A stretch of DNA of 64,000 bases from Streptomyces griseocarneus (lineage in GTDB: Bacteria > Actinomycetota > Actinomycetes > Streptomycetales > Streptomycetaceae). The stretch covers positions 62,001-126,000 of the forward strand of contig PENC01000021.1 in assembly GCA_003674045.1 (NCBI GenBank). The letters run 5' to 3'. This document shows positions 38,870-48,292 of this stretch, piece after piece; the stretch's first letter is position 1; every line of letters begins with the position of its first letter. Under the pieces are notes generated by a model. It saw only the letters and a list, made by a program, of their open reading frames with translations. It had not been told where the DNA came from and made no database searches. Position numbers and translations under genes: made by a program.

Positions 38870-41346
38870 CCGAGCCTCGACTGGTTGGGGTTGGGCTTGA
38901 GCAGCCGGACGTTGTCCGGGGTGTCATCCGACGGGGCGGGCTGCTCGCCGCTGATGACGGTGCCTTCGCTGTCGTGGACGCGCGGCGTGCCAGTGCTCCG
39001 CGCGGACGGCGCTGCGCCTCCGTCCGGACCGTCCGGACCGTCGTCGGGCGGGGGCGGGGCCGTCCCGTCGTCGTCGGGCTCCTCCGGCGGAAGGCTGGAG
39101 CCGACGGGATCGTCGTCGTCCGGCGGCACGTCGAGGGTGACGATGAACCGGCGCAGCCGCAGGTCCAGACGGCGCAGGTCGGCCAGGATGTCGCGCACCG
39201 AACGGCGCTTGAGGTTCACGTCGATCGCCCGGCTCAGCAACTCCTCGTTCTGCGGCCGGTAGTAGTCGGCGTAGAGGTCCTCCACCGAGGCGCCGCGCAC
39301 GCGGAACGGGTCGCTCTGCCCGCCGTCGAGGGTCACCGACATCACGTAGTTGTAGCGGTTGAGCTGGGTGATGGTGTCGGGCGCCACCTTCTTGCCCCAG
39401 CGCCGCGTCACCAAGGTGGCCTCGTCGATGTCGGACGCCGTCGTGGAGAGGATCGAGAGGTTCTGCAGCAGGCCCTGCCGCGTGGTGGGGGTGAGTCGCT
39501 GCGCCATCTGCGTCATCGCCAGGAGCTTGACGTTGAACTTCCGCAGCTGCTCGGTGATCTGGGCCAGCGTGCCCTTCGACGCTCCGTCCACGCTGGTCAG
39601 CTCGTCGATGAAGGAGTAGAAGTCCCGGCGCTGCTCGGGGGGCGTGTCACGCCGGGACAACCCGGCCCGGAACAGGTCGTAGATGAGCAGGGAGCTGATG
39701 ATGCGGTCGACGTCACCGGTGCCGGCCGGGCAGACGAAAACGATCTTGCCCGTGTCCATGGCGTGCCGGATGTCGTACGTCGAACGGCTCGACCCGAGGA
39801 ACGCCTTGATGGCGTTGGAGGAGGACAGCCGCTCGATGATGTTCGTGACGACCGGCACGGCCTCCTTGGAGTACCCGGGGAAGGTGTTCTCCCAGAAATC
39901 GCGCACATCCCGGGGCAGGTACGGCAGCACCGTGGTGCGCCAGACGGCGTCGGTGAGGATGGTGCGGATCTGGAAGATCGTGGGCGCCAGGTCCGGCCGA
40001 CCCGCCCGGCAGACCTGCCACGACAGGTAGACCAGCGACTCCACCGCGCGCGTCAGGATCGTCTTGGCGCGCCCCGCGGAGTCGGACCAGTTCAGCGCTG
40101 CCGAGAAGCCCGTGACGATGTACTGGACGATGTCCGGTATCTCGGCCTCGCGCCGGCGCTCCATCGACAGCGGGTTCCAGGAGCCGACCATCTTGTCCAG
40201 CTCCGGAGACGTCAGGTCGATCTCCCAGATCCGGTCGGCGAGCTCACGGTGCGCCAGGTAGGGCCGCGCGCGTGTCCAGCCGTCGCCGTGGGGGTCGAGG
40301 AACAGCACGCCGTACCCGTTGTGGGCCAGAGCGATCGCCTGGACCAGGGACATCTCCGTCTTTCCATAGCCGGCCTTGCCGAGGAACAGCGCGAACAGGA
40401 GGTACTTCAGCGGCAGGCCGGCCAGCCGCTCTCCGCCACCGGCCTTGGCCACCCACCCCAAAGGCAGCAGGTTGCGCTGTCCCGTCCACGACGGCAGTGT
40501 CGCTGGCGGCAGCGGGACGACACCGCCCGAGCGGCTGATGTTGGCCGCGCCGTTGTTCTTGGTCGGCGGCTTGAGGAGCCCGGCGATCTCCTGGGCCGTG
40601 ACCCAGCTGTGGCGGCGCGCGGTGAACTCGCCGGTCTCGAAGCGGCGGTCGAAGTTGTGCCGGTACAGCCAGTGGTCGGCCCGGAGCCGGGTGATCCCCA
40701 GGTGGAGGCCGACGGGCCGCAGGTAGTTGTCGCCGGCCCACGGCTCCAGCGCGGCGAGGACCTGGTCGAGGAGCATCCGGGCCCGCGCCGGATCCGGCGA
40801 GCCGGTGCGGATGAGCATCTGCAGGGAGAAGACCGGCTCGGCGCCCGGAGCGAGCTTGCCCATGGCGGCCTTCATATCGCCCATGCCGCGGGCGCGCTGG
40901 CCCCCCGCGCGCTGAGGCCGCTGGCTGCGCCCCTGGTTGCCCTTCATCTCGGAGGCGATCTCGGAGAGCACCGACGACAGGTCGAACCCGGTGCGGTGGT
41001 GCTGCGGCATGCCGGGGATCGCCGGACCGTCGCCGGGGGTGCGGCGTGCCTGTGCCAGCAGGCGACGGCGGCGGCTGCCGACCCGGGAGGGGGCGACAGG
41101 CACGAGGTCGAGGACGACGTCGGCGCGCTCGCCGAGGTCCTCGCGGACGTCGGCGACGGCGTTGGCCAGCGCCTCGAGCGGGTCCGGGGTGAGCGGCACG
41201 TCCCGCAGGGAGAGGTGGTCGGAGAGGGCGAGTGCGAGCTCGGCCCGGGCGTAGTGCATCTGCGGAGCGGCGCCCTCGCGGTCGTCCGCCTGGGGCTTGG
41301 AGAGGTCGACCGGCTGCGTGGTAGTCGGGTCGGGTGCGGAGGTCAT
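38866..41346 (-). CDS. VirD4/TraG-type conjugation coupling ATPase
   Basis: 826 residues. Walker A is LGKAGYGKTEMSL near residue 325 and Walker B FYSFIDELTSVD near residue 580; RQGLLQNLSILSTTASDIDEA follows. There are no clear membrane helices; the N-terminal 280 residues form a separate domain and the C-terminal 90 are acidic and disordered. The neighbouring 172-residue membrane protein may supply the membrane anchor. Its presence with replication-relaxation and ParB proteins marks this as the DNA-delivery side of the transfer system. Confidence 0.85.
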   Translation of the reverse strand: MTSAPDPTTTQPVDLSKPQADDREGAAPQMHYARAELALALSDHLSLRDVPLTPDPLEALANAVADVREDLGERADVVLDLVPVAPSRVGSRRRRLLAQARRTPGDGPAIPGMPQHHRTGFDLSSVLSEIASEMKGNQGRSQRPQRAGGQRARGMGDMKAAMGKLAPGAEPVFSLQMLIRTGSPDPARARMLLDQVLAALEPWAGDNYLRPVGLHLGITRLRADHWLYRHNFDRRFETGEFTARRHSWVTAQEIAGLLKPPTKNNGAANISRSGGVVPLPPATLPSWTGQRNLLPLGWVAKAGGGERLAGLPLKYLLFALFLGKAGYGKTEMSLVQAIALAHNGYGVLFLDPHGDGWTRARPYLAHRELADRIWEIDLTSPELDKMVGSWNPLSMERRREAEIPDIVQYIVTGFSAALNWSDSAGRAKTILTRAVESLVYLSWQVCRAGRPDLAPTIFQIRTILTDAVWRTTVLPYLPRDVRDFWENTFPGYSKEAVPVVTNIIERLSSSNAIKAFLGSSRSTYDIRHAMDTGKIVFVCPAGTGDVDRIISSLLIYDLFRAGLSRRDTPPEQRRDFYSFIDELTSVDGASKGTLAQITEQLRKFNVKLLAMTQMAQRLTPTTRQGLLQNLSILSTTASDIDEATLVTRRWGKKVAPDTITQLNRYNYVMSVTLDGGQSDPFRVRGASVEDLYADYYRPQNEELLSRAIDVNLKRRSVRDILADLRRLDLRLRRFIVTLDVPPDDDDPVGSSLPPEEPDDDGTAPPPPDDGPDGPDGGAAPSARSTGTPRVHDSEGTVISGEQPAPSDDTPDNVRLLKPNPNQSRLG

Positions 41347-41367
41347 GGTCTTCCGTTCTGTGACGCG

Positions 41368-41886
41368 TCAGGCAGCGGCGGGCTGTGCGCTGGTGTGCGG
41401 CTGGGCGCCGAGCCGGATCTGGGGACGATCGCGAGGGGGAAGACCGCCGGCCTCCACGGGACGCATCTCGCACTGGGCGTAGCCCTGGTGGCGCAGGACC
41501 GACAAGGCCTTCGCCGGGCCCTCCACCCGCATGGTCAGCGGGCCGCCAGAGCAGGCGAAGCGGATACGGACCGCGGTTCCCCGAGAGGGGACGAACAGCC
41601 AGCGCGAGACGCTCTTGTGGGCGCGGACGATCTGGTGAGCGAAACGCACCACCTCTTCCACCTTCGGGTCGAAGCCGGTGGTCGGCAGCACTTCCAGCGC
41701 GGCTCGGTCAGCCAGCGGCCCCCGGGAAAGGAGCCGACGGCCGGTGCCGACGGCGATGCACATGACGAGGGCGAGCGAGACGATCCACCAGGCGTTGCCC
41801 AGGGCCCAGCCCGCCAGCTGCTCGGCATGGGCCGGAAGGTTCTGCGAGACACCGATGACGCGGTCGATGAGATCGGTCGTGGTCAT
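41368..41886 (-). CDS. membrane protein, first gene of coupling-ATPase operon
   Basis: 172 residues. One hydrophobic helix near residue 30 (NAWWIVSLALVMCIAVGTG), then a cytoplasmic domain with strands RWLFVPSRGTAVRIRFACSGG and LTMRVEGPAKALSVLRHQGYAQCEM. ATG at 41886; about 100 bases from motif B2. Likely a membrane partner of the coupling ATPase. Confidence 0.75.
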   Translation of the reverse strand: MTTTDLIDRVIGVSQNLPAHAEQLAGWALGNAWWIVSLALVMCIAVGTGRRLLSRGPLADRAALEVLPTTGFDPKVEEVVRFAHQIVRAHKSVSRWLFVPSRGTAVRIRFACSGGPLTMRVEGPAKALSVLRHQGYAQCEMRPVEAGGLPPRDRPQIRLGAQPHTSAQPAAA

Positions 41887-41990
41887 CGTCCACCGTCCGA
41901 AGCGGCGATGGGCGACGTCCGGCCGATGGCCGGAACGGCGAAAGAAGTCGGGAGCACGGCGGCACCTCCAAGAGCAAACGGGCTTTCGTC

Positions 41991-42024
41991 TGCTACAGGT
42001 GTCGCGAGAGGGCTCGGTGTGACA
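41991..42024 (-). promoter_or_regulatory. motif B control sequence, copy 2 (coupling-ATPase operon)
   Basis: Minus strand: TGTCACACCG (42024-42015), 12 bases, ACACCTGTAGCA (42002-41991). Upstream lies an AAATTnTTCTCGCC tract also seen in altered form at the other copies. Leader of about 100 bases. Confidence 0.85.
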
Positions 42025-42081
42025 CTCGGCGAGAAAATTCTTGAACAGTTACCGCGCCAGGGTGTGAAACGACCTGTGACA

Positions 42082-42105
42082 GCGAAGATCGGTTCTCGTC
42101 TTCGC
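42082..42105 (-). terminator. weak hairpin after exporter gene
   Basis: GCGAAGA and TCTTCGC, seven pairs, ten-base loop, 42 bases after the ABC transporter stop. Confidence 0.4.
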
Positions 42106-42146
42106 CGGACGCGATGGTCCCGGTTCGGCCCGCTGCGCCAGGCCGC

Positions 42147-44078
42147 TCAGGTGACGGGACCGCTGTAGGCCTGCGCCTGGGTGCGGTACATGCCCGCGTA
42201 TTCGCCGTCGAGTTCCATCAGGGAGTCGTGGGTGCCCTCCTCGATGACGCGGCCGCCGTCGAGGACGACGATGTGGTCGGCGTTGCGGGTGGAGCCGAGA
42301 CGGTGGGTGATCAGGACGACGCTGCGCCCCTGGCTGAGGCTGCGGATGCGGTCGTAGACGGCTTCTTCGCTGCGGGGGTCGAGGGCGGCGGTCGGCTCGT
42401 CGCAGATGAGCAGGTCGGCGTCGTGGCGGTAGAAGGCGCGGGCGCCGGCGATGCGCTGCCACTGGCCGCCGGACAGATCGCGTCCTCCCCACCAGGAAGG
42501 CGCCAGGTTGGTGTCCAGTCCGTTGGGCAGGGCGTCGATGACGGTGTCGGCTCCTGCGGCGCGGGCCGCGGTCATCACGGCTTCGTCGTCGGCGTTCTGG
42601 CCGAGTGTGATGTTCTCGCGCGCGGTGACGGGCCAGCACGCGAAGTCCTGGGGGAGCATCGCCAGCTTGCGCCAGGTCTCTTCGGGGTCGGCGTCGGCGA
42701 GGTTCACGCCGTCCCAGTGCACGGCCCCGGCGGTGGGGGTGTACAGGCCGGCGAGGATCTTGGCGAGGGTGGACTTGCCGGAGCCGTTCGCGCCGACGAC
42801 GGCGAGCACTTCGCCACGGCGTACGCGGACACTGACGCGGTCGAGGGCCGGCAGCTCGCTTCCCGGGTAGGAGAAGGTCACTTCCTTGGCCTCGATCACC
42901 GACAGGCGCTTGGGCAGCGCGGCGCGGGGGGTGGCGTCGGCGGTGCGGGTTTCGGCGTCCCGGAGGAAATCGTCCCAGTCACCGAGGTAGAGGCCCGTCT
43001 TGTAGCTGGTGTTGGCGCCCTGGACAAGTCCGACCAGCAGGCGCTGGCTGGTCTGGACGGCGATGACGGCGGTTCCGGCGGCGGCCGGGGGGATGCGGCC
43101 GGTGGCGGTGAGCCACAGCAGCGTGAGGTAGACGCCCGCGGTCGTGGTGCCGGCCACGGCGTCGCCGATGAGCTGGTAGCGGGCCGTCGTGGCGCCGACG
43201 TGCGCGGCGGCGTCCTCCAGGCGGGCGGCGACGTCGCGGAAGCGGCCCAGGAGCCAGTCGCGCAGCAGGTACGCGCGGACCTCCAGCGCGTTGTTGCGGC
43301 TGGAGGTCTCGAAGATGACGGAGTGCCGCAGGCGCCGGTCGGCCAGGACGTGGCGGTCGGTGACGTAGGCGGCGCGGGCGGCGCGGACGGCGGCCCAGCC
43401 GCGGGGGAGGACGGCGAGCAGCATCAGCGGGAGCAGGACGGGGTGGAGGTGAGCGAGGACACCGGCGGCGGCGAGGACCGAGAGCACCGCGGTGCTGACG
43501 GTGGTGATGGCCTCGACCATCAGGTGGACGTCCTTGGCGGCGCGGGAGGCGGCTTCGGACTGGTCGCACCAGGCCGGGTCGTCGTAGGCGGCGAGCGGGA
43601 CCTTCGTGGTCGCTTCGAGGTAGCGGGTTTCCGCGATGCCATCCACGCGCGGGCCGATGCGGGCGGTGGTGGCGACCGTGAGCGCCGCGACCACGGAGCG
43701 GGCGCAGGCGGCGAGGGTGACGACAGCCAGAGCGGGGAGCGCGTCGCGCACCCGGGCGCCGGTGGGCCCGGAGGCCAGCAGTGGCGCGAGGGCGCTGGTC
43801 GTGGCATACAGCCCTATCGCGGTCACAGCGCCGGAGAGGAGCTGAAGCGTGCAGGTCAGGGCGACGGCGCGGGGGGCCGCTTGCCAGGCGAGGCGGATGG
43901 CGATGGCGGCCAGGCGGGGCAGATGGCGGGCGATGGTCCACCAGGGGGCGTCGAGTGCGTCGTCATGGCGCTCCGCGCTGACGGTGTACCGGGGGATGAC
44001 CACGCCTTCCGGCCGGTGGCCGGGACGGCGCTTGCGGGATGGTGTGGGGGGTGTGGGAACAGCTGGAGTAGTCGTCAT
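42147..44078 (-). CDS. ABC transporter, fused membrane-ATPase (lasso-type exporter)
   Basis: 643 residues. The membrane part (residues ~55-350) has about six helices. The nucleotide-binding part has Walker A GANGSGKSTLAK, Q-loop MLPQDFACWPVTARENITLG, signature DLSGGQWQRIAGARAFYR, Walker B LLICDEPTAALDP and the H-loop ITHRLGS. There is no C39 leader peptidase domain. Its place 71 bases after a B1-B2 lasso maturation gene fits the D protein that exports lasso peptides. ATG at 44078. Confidence 0.88.
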   Translation of the reverse strand: MTTTPAVPTPPTPSRKRRPGHRPEGVVIPRYTVSAERHDDALDAPWWTIARHLPRLAAIAIRLAWQAAPRAVALTCTLQLLSGAVTAIGLYATTSALAPLLASGPTGARVRDALPALAVVTLAACARSVVAALTVATTARIGPRVDGIAETRYLEATTKVPLAAYDDPAWCDQSEAASRAAKDVHLMVEAITTVSTAVLSVLAAAGVLAHLHPVLLPLMLLAVLPRGWAAVRAARAAYVTDRHVLADRRLRHSVIFETSSRNNALEVRAYLLRDWLLGRFRDVAARLEDAAAHVGATTARYQLIGDAVAGTTTAGVYLTLLWLTATGRIPPAAAGTAVIAVQTSQRLLVGLVQGANTSYKTGLYLGDWDDFLRDAETRTADATPRAALPKRLSVIEAKEVTFSYPGSELPALDRVSVRVRRGEVLAVVGANGSGKSTLAKILAGLYTPTAGAVHWDGVNLADADPEETWRKLAMLPQDFACWPVTARENITLGQNADDEAVMTAARAAGADTVIDALPNGLDTNLAPSWWGGRDLSGGQWQRIAGARAFYRHDADLLICDEPTAALDPRSEEAVYDRIRSLSQGRSVVLITHRLGSTRNADHIVVLDGGRVIEEGTHDSLMELDGEYAGMYRTQAQAYSGPVT

Positions 44079-44149
44079 GCTTGCGCCAACGACTCACCCG
44101 AATGGGTGTCACGGTCGCCCGCACTGGCGGGGGGTGGCGAATGAACGTC

Positions 44150-44887
44150 CTATTCTGCGCGGTGTCCGATCCGCAGGGCGGGAGCGTAAGGCCAGAGCCG
44201 GTCGGCGGCGTCCTGCCCGATCACCAGCTCGTCGACCTCGTTCCAGGCGTGTGCGCCGGCCGGAGCCGTACGGGCCCCGATCACCCACGTCACGCTCCGG
44301 CCACGCAGCACAGCGGCCAGGTAACAGGCCAGCGACTCCTCCAGACAGGCCGCCTTTCCCGGCCAGCACCGGGCCGCGCGGCGCACCGAGGCGAACAGCA
44401 CGTCAGCTTCCCCCGGCATAGCCGGGCGTGCCGGGATCCGGGCGAGGGCGCGCGCGACGGCGACGCTGGCGCGGATGGGCGCGCAGCGCAGCAGGATCAG
44501 CGAAGTGGCCATCCCCACCATGCCCGCCACGCGATCGACAGCACCCATCGGCGTGCTCGCCGGCACGGTGGAGAGGACCGTCACCACCGCCGGATCAGGG
44601 GCCGCAGCGCATCGGGCGCCGAGCAGGCCGAGCTCACGCAGCTGGTCGGCGAGAGCGGCCAGAGCCGCGCGAACGACGCCTTCGTCGGCACCCTGGGCCA
44701 CGAAAGCCTCGGTGAGGCCGTCCACCGCTTGTGCCAGAGGAGCCCCTTCGGTGAGCCGGTGCCACAGCAGGGCGGCCGTGGCGTTGAAGTGGTGCCACCG
44801 GCCACGGCCGGCACGGATATCCATCACCGCAACTCCGCCGCCGGGCAGGCGGGCCGTGAAGAGCTGGGGAGCCGTTCCTACACGCAT
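44150..44887 (-). CDS. lasso-peptide maturation protein, fused B1 (RRE) and B2 (protease)
   Basis: 245 residues. Residues 1-95 are a PqqD-like recognition domain (WHHFNATAALLWHRLTEG, GVVRAALAALADQLRELGLL) that grips precursor leaders. The C-terminal ~110 residues are the transglutaminase-like B2 protease: CWPGKAACLEESLACYLAA (catalytic Cys) and AGAHAWNEVDE (catalytic His). The two functions are normally separate genes in actinobacteria, so this is a fused form. ATG at 44887 with GGGAGG seven bases upstream, overlapping the end of a decayed upstream gene. Confidence 0.87.
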   Translation of the reverse strand: MRVGTAPQLFTARLPGGGVAVMDIRAGRGRWHHFNATAALLWHRLTEGAPLAQAVDGLTEAFVAQGADEGVVRAALAALADQLRELGLLGARCAAAPDPAVVTVLSTVPASTPMGAVDRVAGMVGMATSLILLRCAPIRASVAVARALARIPARPAMPGEADVLFASVRRAARCWPGKAACLEESLACYLAAVLRGRSVTWVIGARTAPAGAHAWNEVDELVIGQDAADRLWPYAPALRIGHRAE

Positions 44888-45157
44888 GCCACACCTCCCG
44901 TGAGGGCGGCGGGCTGCCACCATGCAGCGCGGGACGTCGCCGTCGCCAGACGGGCCAGCCACAACTCGGCGACGATCAGCGCGTGCAGATTCCCCAGCGG
45001 CGCCGCAGCACATCAGGGACGGGCTCGGACGGCATGTCGGCCTCCACCACACAGGAACCCCACTGGGGAACGTCTGTCTGTCGACAGTAGGGCACCAGGG
45101 TGCGCGCCGGGTACAGCTCCTGGGGGATCCGCCCCCTTTCGCTCCCCCCTGGCGCGC
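44878..45157 (-). pseudogene. probable remnant of the lasso cyclase (asparagine-synthetase-like) C-terminus
   Basis: In the place of the cyclase gene, immediately before and overlapping the B1-B2 start, the minus strand encodes pieces in two frames: ...VPDVLRRRWG in one and NLHALIVAELWLARLATAT in the next, with the join near 44990. The second piece resembles the last helix of lasso-type asparagine-synthetase homologues, and its TAG overlaps the next ATG region as is usual at such junctions. A frameshift and loss of the main domain are implied. The assignment rests on a short match. Confidence 0.35.
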
Positions 45158-45194
45158 CTGCCTTCGCACCCCGTAAATGCGCCCGTACGCGCAC

Positions 45195-45222
45195 GGCCCC
45201 CAGCCGACTGAGGGGGCCGCGC
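45195..45222 (-). terminator. hairpin after XRE-TPR regulator gene
   Basis: CGGCCCCC and GGGGGCCG with a ten-base loop, just behind the stop at 45235. Confidence 0.6.
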
Positions 45223-45234
45223 CTCGTTCTTCGG

Positions 45235-46599
45235 TCAGGTGGACAGTTGCGGGGGCTGGGCGGACGACAGGATCTCGCGCAGGTCCCGGGCCGCCGTGAT
45301 TTCCCGGGCGCCGTGTGGCAGGCCGCCGACGAGTTCCTGGCCCCGGCGTGCGATGAGTCCGGTCCGGTAGGAGGGCGGGAGGGTGGTGATGATGTGGACG
45401 GCTTGGGTGCACGCGCTGTCGTGGTCGCCCTTGGCGGCCGTGCACAGGGCCTCGTCGAGGTGGATGAGGGCTGGGGACATCACGGATGTGGGGCTGATCA
45501 GCCGTAGGGCTTCGGCCTGCATGCGGTCGGCCGGGCCGGTGTCGCCGATGGCGGTGTAGGTGCGGCTGGCGTGGACGAGGTGTTGCTGGACGGGGTAGCC
45601 GTACCACGTGGCCCCCGTGTCGCGGAGCCGTTCGCGGGCGTGCTCGGCGTCGGCTATCGCCTTGCGGGCCTCCTGGGTGTGGCCGAGGGCGGCGTGGGCG
45701 CGGGCCTGTGCGGCGGCGGCTAGTGCTCCGGCGGCCGAGATGCCCTCGCCCGCCAGGTTGCGGGCGCGGTCGGCGAGGCGGAGGGCGGCGGCGGGCTGGC
45801 CCCAGTTGAGGGGCACCATCGCTTCCCGCGCCGTCACCCATGCCTGCACGGCCGTGTCCTTGCTGGCCTGGGCGGCTGCGGCGGCGTTGGCGTACCAGCG
45901 GTGTGCGTCGCGGGGGTGTCCCATGTCGCCGAGGACGAGGGCGATGATGCCGGACATCTGTGCGGAGACGCGCAGGACCCGCGTGCGGTCGTCGTCATCC
46001 TCCAGCTTGGCGAGGAACTGGTGGAGGTCTTCGAGGTCGAGGAGGGCGTCGTGCAGGACGGCGACGGGGGCGCGTCCGCCGTAGCCGCAGCCGTAGCGCC
46101 AGACGGTCTCCTCCCAGTGGCCGATGAGCGCGTCGCGGCCTGCGGCGGTGGTGATGGCGGATTCGGCCCTGGCCTGCTGTGCGGCCAGGAGTTCGAGGAC
46201 CGGCGGGGACAGGACGGCGCTGGCGCCCAGCGCCGCGCGGAGGATGGTGCGTCGTTTCATGTCGTCGTCTCCCTCCTCTCCCGCCGAGGGAGGTGCCGAA
46301 GCGCCGTCGCCGAGAGAGCTTCTGGTGTGTGGTGGGGGCGGGAAGTCACCGGCTGCCCATGGCCGCAGGCGCGAGAGGGCGCCGCCTGTTTCCAGGACGA
46401 TGTCGCAGGCCGCGAGCATGTCCTCCGACAGAAGGTGCCTACCCGATTCGGCCAGCGAGATGAGGGACCGGTCGCAGTGGAGCCGGTCGGCTAATCCCTG
46501 TTGCGACAGGCCTCGGAACGTGCGCCACTCGTACAGCTCGCCGCCCAGGTACTCCGCGAAGCTGTTGTAGCAGTTGAGCTTGCGCGGTCGCCGCCCCAC
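45235..46599 (-). CDS. XRE-family regulator with TPR-like helical repeats
   Basis: 454 residues. Helix-turn-helix at residues ~15-70 (WRTFRGLSQQGLADRLHCDRSLISLAESGRH). A basic/twin-Arg-like stretch (MKRRTILRAALGASAVL) follows, then ~330 residues of TPR-like helix pairs (DAHRWYANAAAAAQASKDTAVQAW; ARAHAALGHTQEARKAIADAEHARERL). This architecture is common among Streptomyces regulators beside specialised-metabolite genes. The GTG at 46599 was chosen for its GGGGAGGG site; an upstream GTG at 46632 exists. Confidence 0.85.
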   Translation of the reverse strand: MGRRPRKLNCYNSFAEYLGGELYEWRTFRGLSQQGLADRLHCDRSLISLAESGRHLLSEDMLAACDIVLETGGALSRLRPWAAGDFPPPPHTRSSLGDGASAPPSAGEEGDDDMKRRTILRAALGASAVLSPPVLELLAAQQARAESAITTAAGRDALIGHWEETVWRYGCGYGGRAPVAVLHDALLDLEDLHQFLAKLEDDDDRTRVLRVSAQMSGIIALVLGDMGHPRDAHRWYANAAAAAQASKDTAVQAWVTAREAMVPLNWGQPAAALRLADRARNLAGEGISAAGALAAAAQARAHAALGHTQEARKAIADAEHARERLRDTGATWYGYPVQQHLVHASRTYTAIGDTGPADRMQAEALRLISPTSVMSPALIHLDEALCTAAKGDHDSACTQAVHIITTLPPSYRTGLIARRGQELVGGLPHGAREITAARDLREILSSAQPPQLST

Positions 46600-46771
46600 A
46601 TGGCCCTCCCCGGTGGTGAATCCACGGTTCACATTCCTTCACGATGCCAGGACTACCGGGTGCGCGTTGACCAGTCCAGCCTGCGAGATATCCCCCAACG
46701 TCCGTATACAGATGGGCTGTTCGTCGGTTGGCGGGAATTCGCCTTCCGCATGCCAGTAAAGGAGTTCCCCC

Positions 46772-47107
46772 TTGTCCCACGCACGCACTTCCGACCCCGT
46801 CGAGCACCAGGCGGCCCCCGCTGAGGGGACCGGTGCCGAGGTGGCCCGCAGCACCGGTGCCGGCGAGGTGAGCCAGGGCACCTCCGCGGGGCCCCGGCCG
46901 CATTTCATCGACCACGTGACGCCGGTCAAGCGGGACCTGACTTACGACCCTGGCCGCGCGCGGGCCACCCTTCCCGTCGAGGTCCACTTCCGCGACGGCA
47001 GCACCGCGACGGCGGCTCTGGTGCTCAACCCCGACCAGATGACGGTGGTCTCTCTCCAATTGGAGCGGGCCATCGACAAGCGCAACCGCATCGGCACAGC
47101 GCGATGA
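46772..47107 (+). CDS. hypothetical protein (111 aa)
   Basis: TTG start at 46772, AAAGGAG seven bases upstream. A disordered head of 45 residues, then a compact beta domain: ARATLPVEVHFRDGSTATAALVLNPDQMTVVSLQLERAI. Lies divergent from the XRE-TPR gene and 35 bases before a second XRE gene. Function unknown. Confidence 0.65.
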   Translation: MSHARTSDPVEHQAAPAEGTGAEVARSTGAGEVSQGTSAGPRPHFIDHVTPVKRDLTYDPGRARATLPVEVHFRDGSTATAALVLNPDQMTVVSLQLERAIDKRNRIGTAR

Positions 47108-47142
47108 CCTGACCTGTCCCTTCACGGAGCTGGAGGAGCACG

Positions 47143-47442
47143 ATGCCGCACAACACCCACGAGGACACCGAGCGGATCGGGCCCCTGATCCGCTCCCGCC
47201 GGGAAGAGCTTGGCCTGTCCGAGGACGACGTCGCCCGTCGCCTGGCCGACCGGTCGGGGCGCGACACCGTCGTCCGCAATGACGTGTGGCGGTGGGAGAC
47301 CGAGTACGAGGGACGCACCCCCGCTACGTGGTGGCTCGTGCAGCTGGCGGTCGTGCTCGACCTGCCGGAGGACCGGTTGCGGCGGGCCCGCGTGACGTCG
47401 CGAAGGGCCCGCCGCGAGGCGCTGACGGCCGCTTCTGGATGA
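47143..47442 (+). CDS. XRE-family helix-turn-helix regulator (99 aa)
   Basis: ATG at 47143 with GGAGGAG upstream. The helix-turn-helix is IRSRREELGLSEDDVARRLADRSG ... VWRWETEYEGRTP, followed by WWLVQLAVVLDLPEDRLRRARV. A minimal single-domain regulator, probably local to the surrounding metabolism genes. Confidence 0.8.
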   Translation: MPHNTHEDTERIGPLIRSRREELGLSEDDVARRLADRSGRDTVVRNDVWRWETEYEGRTPATWWLVQLAVVLDLPEDRLRRARVTSRRARREALTAASG

Positions 47443-47544
47443 CGGATTGGCAGACACCCCGGCACTCACCCCGGCCCCGGTGCGGTCCGTACCGTCCTTG
47501 GCAGCAAGCCTCAAGGGAGCAGTCCCCACCACGAGGAGGCCGCC

Positions 47545-48249
47545 GTGCACCACGCCGAGGACACCCGCCCCGGGCCGCTGGGCGAGTCCGGGTTCGCGAC
47601 CGGCCTGCGCTGGGCCGAGACGGCGGACGCGCAGGCCCTCGCGGGATCTCTGACCGCACAGCTTGAGGGCCGCGAGGTGGTGAAGAACCCCCACGCCACC
47701 ATGGCGTGGGCCCGCCAGGCCGTACGGTCCCCGGCCCTGGTCGAGGAAGTCGCCGGGCTGCTCGGTGGCTCGGTTGCCGTGGAGAACACCTTCTTGATTC
47801 TCAAACCCCCGTCCAGCGCGTTCACGGTGCCGTGGCACCAGGACGGCATCAACGAGCGCCTGCAGCTGGACCCGGGGCTGGCGGTGACGGCCTGGCTGTC
47901 GATCAGCGGGGCCGACGCTGATAACGGCGCCGTGGCCGTGCTGCCGGGCTCCCACACGGCCGGATGGCGGCCGTTCACCGCCGATGCGGCCACGGGGCCC
48001 GAGGGCAGCGGCCGGGGCCGTCCGCTGGTCATCGCCGAACCTTCCGATGCCGACCAGGCGTGTGTGGTCGCGGTGCCCGCCGGTGAGGCCCTGCTGATGG
48101 ACGTGCGGCTCCTGCACCGCTCGGGGCCCAACACCACGGCCCGGCACCGCATCGCCTTGAATATCCGCTACGTGGCCCCGGGCGGCGTCCGCCCGCGCGG
48201 CGGCCACCCCATGCCCCAGCTCGACCGCGTCTGCGGGCCGGGCTGGTGA
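47545..48249 (+). CDS. phytanoyl-CoA dioxygenase (PhyH)-type Fe(II)/2-oxoglutarate oxygenase
   Basis: 234 residues. Iron ligands are visible as HQDG (VPWHQDGINERL, His/Asp near residues 96-98) and a distal His in LLHRSGPNTTARHRIALNIRYV, whose Arg would bind 2-oxoglutarate. NGAVAVLPGSH is the usual core strand. Members hydroxylate or halogenate small molecules or peptides. GTG at 47545 with GAGGAGG upstream. Substrate unknown; location suggests tailoring. Confidence 0.83.
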   Translation: MHHAEDTRPGPLGESGFATGLRWAETADAQALAGSLTAQLEGREVVKNPHATMAWARQAVRSPALVEEVAGLLGGSVAVENTFLILKPPSSAFTVPWHQDGINERLQLDPGLAVTAWLSISGADADNGAVAVLPGSHTAGWRPFTADAATGPEGSGRGRPLVIAEPSDADQACVVAVPAGEALLMDVRLLHRSGPNTTARHRIALNIRYVAPGGVRPRGGHPMPQLDRVCGPGW

Positions 48250-48292
48250 ACGAGATCCCTACCGGCACCAACCGAGACAGGGAGAGACGATC

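Noticed and set aside
38974..42168. 1064-residue open frame on the plus strand opposite the coupling-ATPase operon
   Set aside because: Gly/Val/Arg-rich antisense composition, no domains, and a fully supported operon with Walker motifs on the other strand. A high-GC codon-position shadow.
45078..45087. CTGTCGACAG palindrome as an SOS/LexA box
   Set aside because: It does not match the actinobacterial GAAC-N4-GTTC pattern and lies inside a decayed gene fragment.
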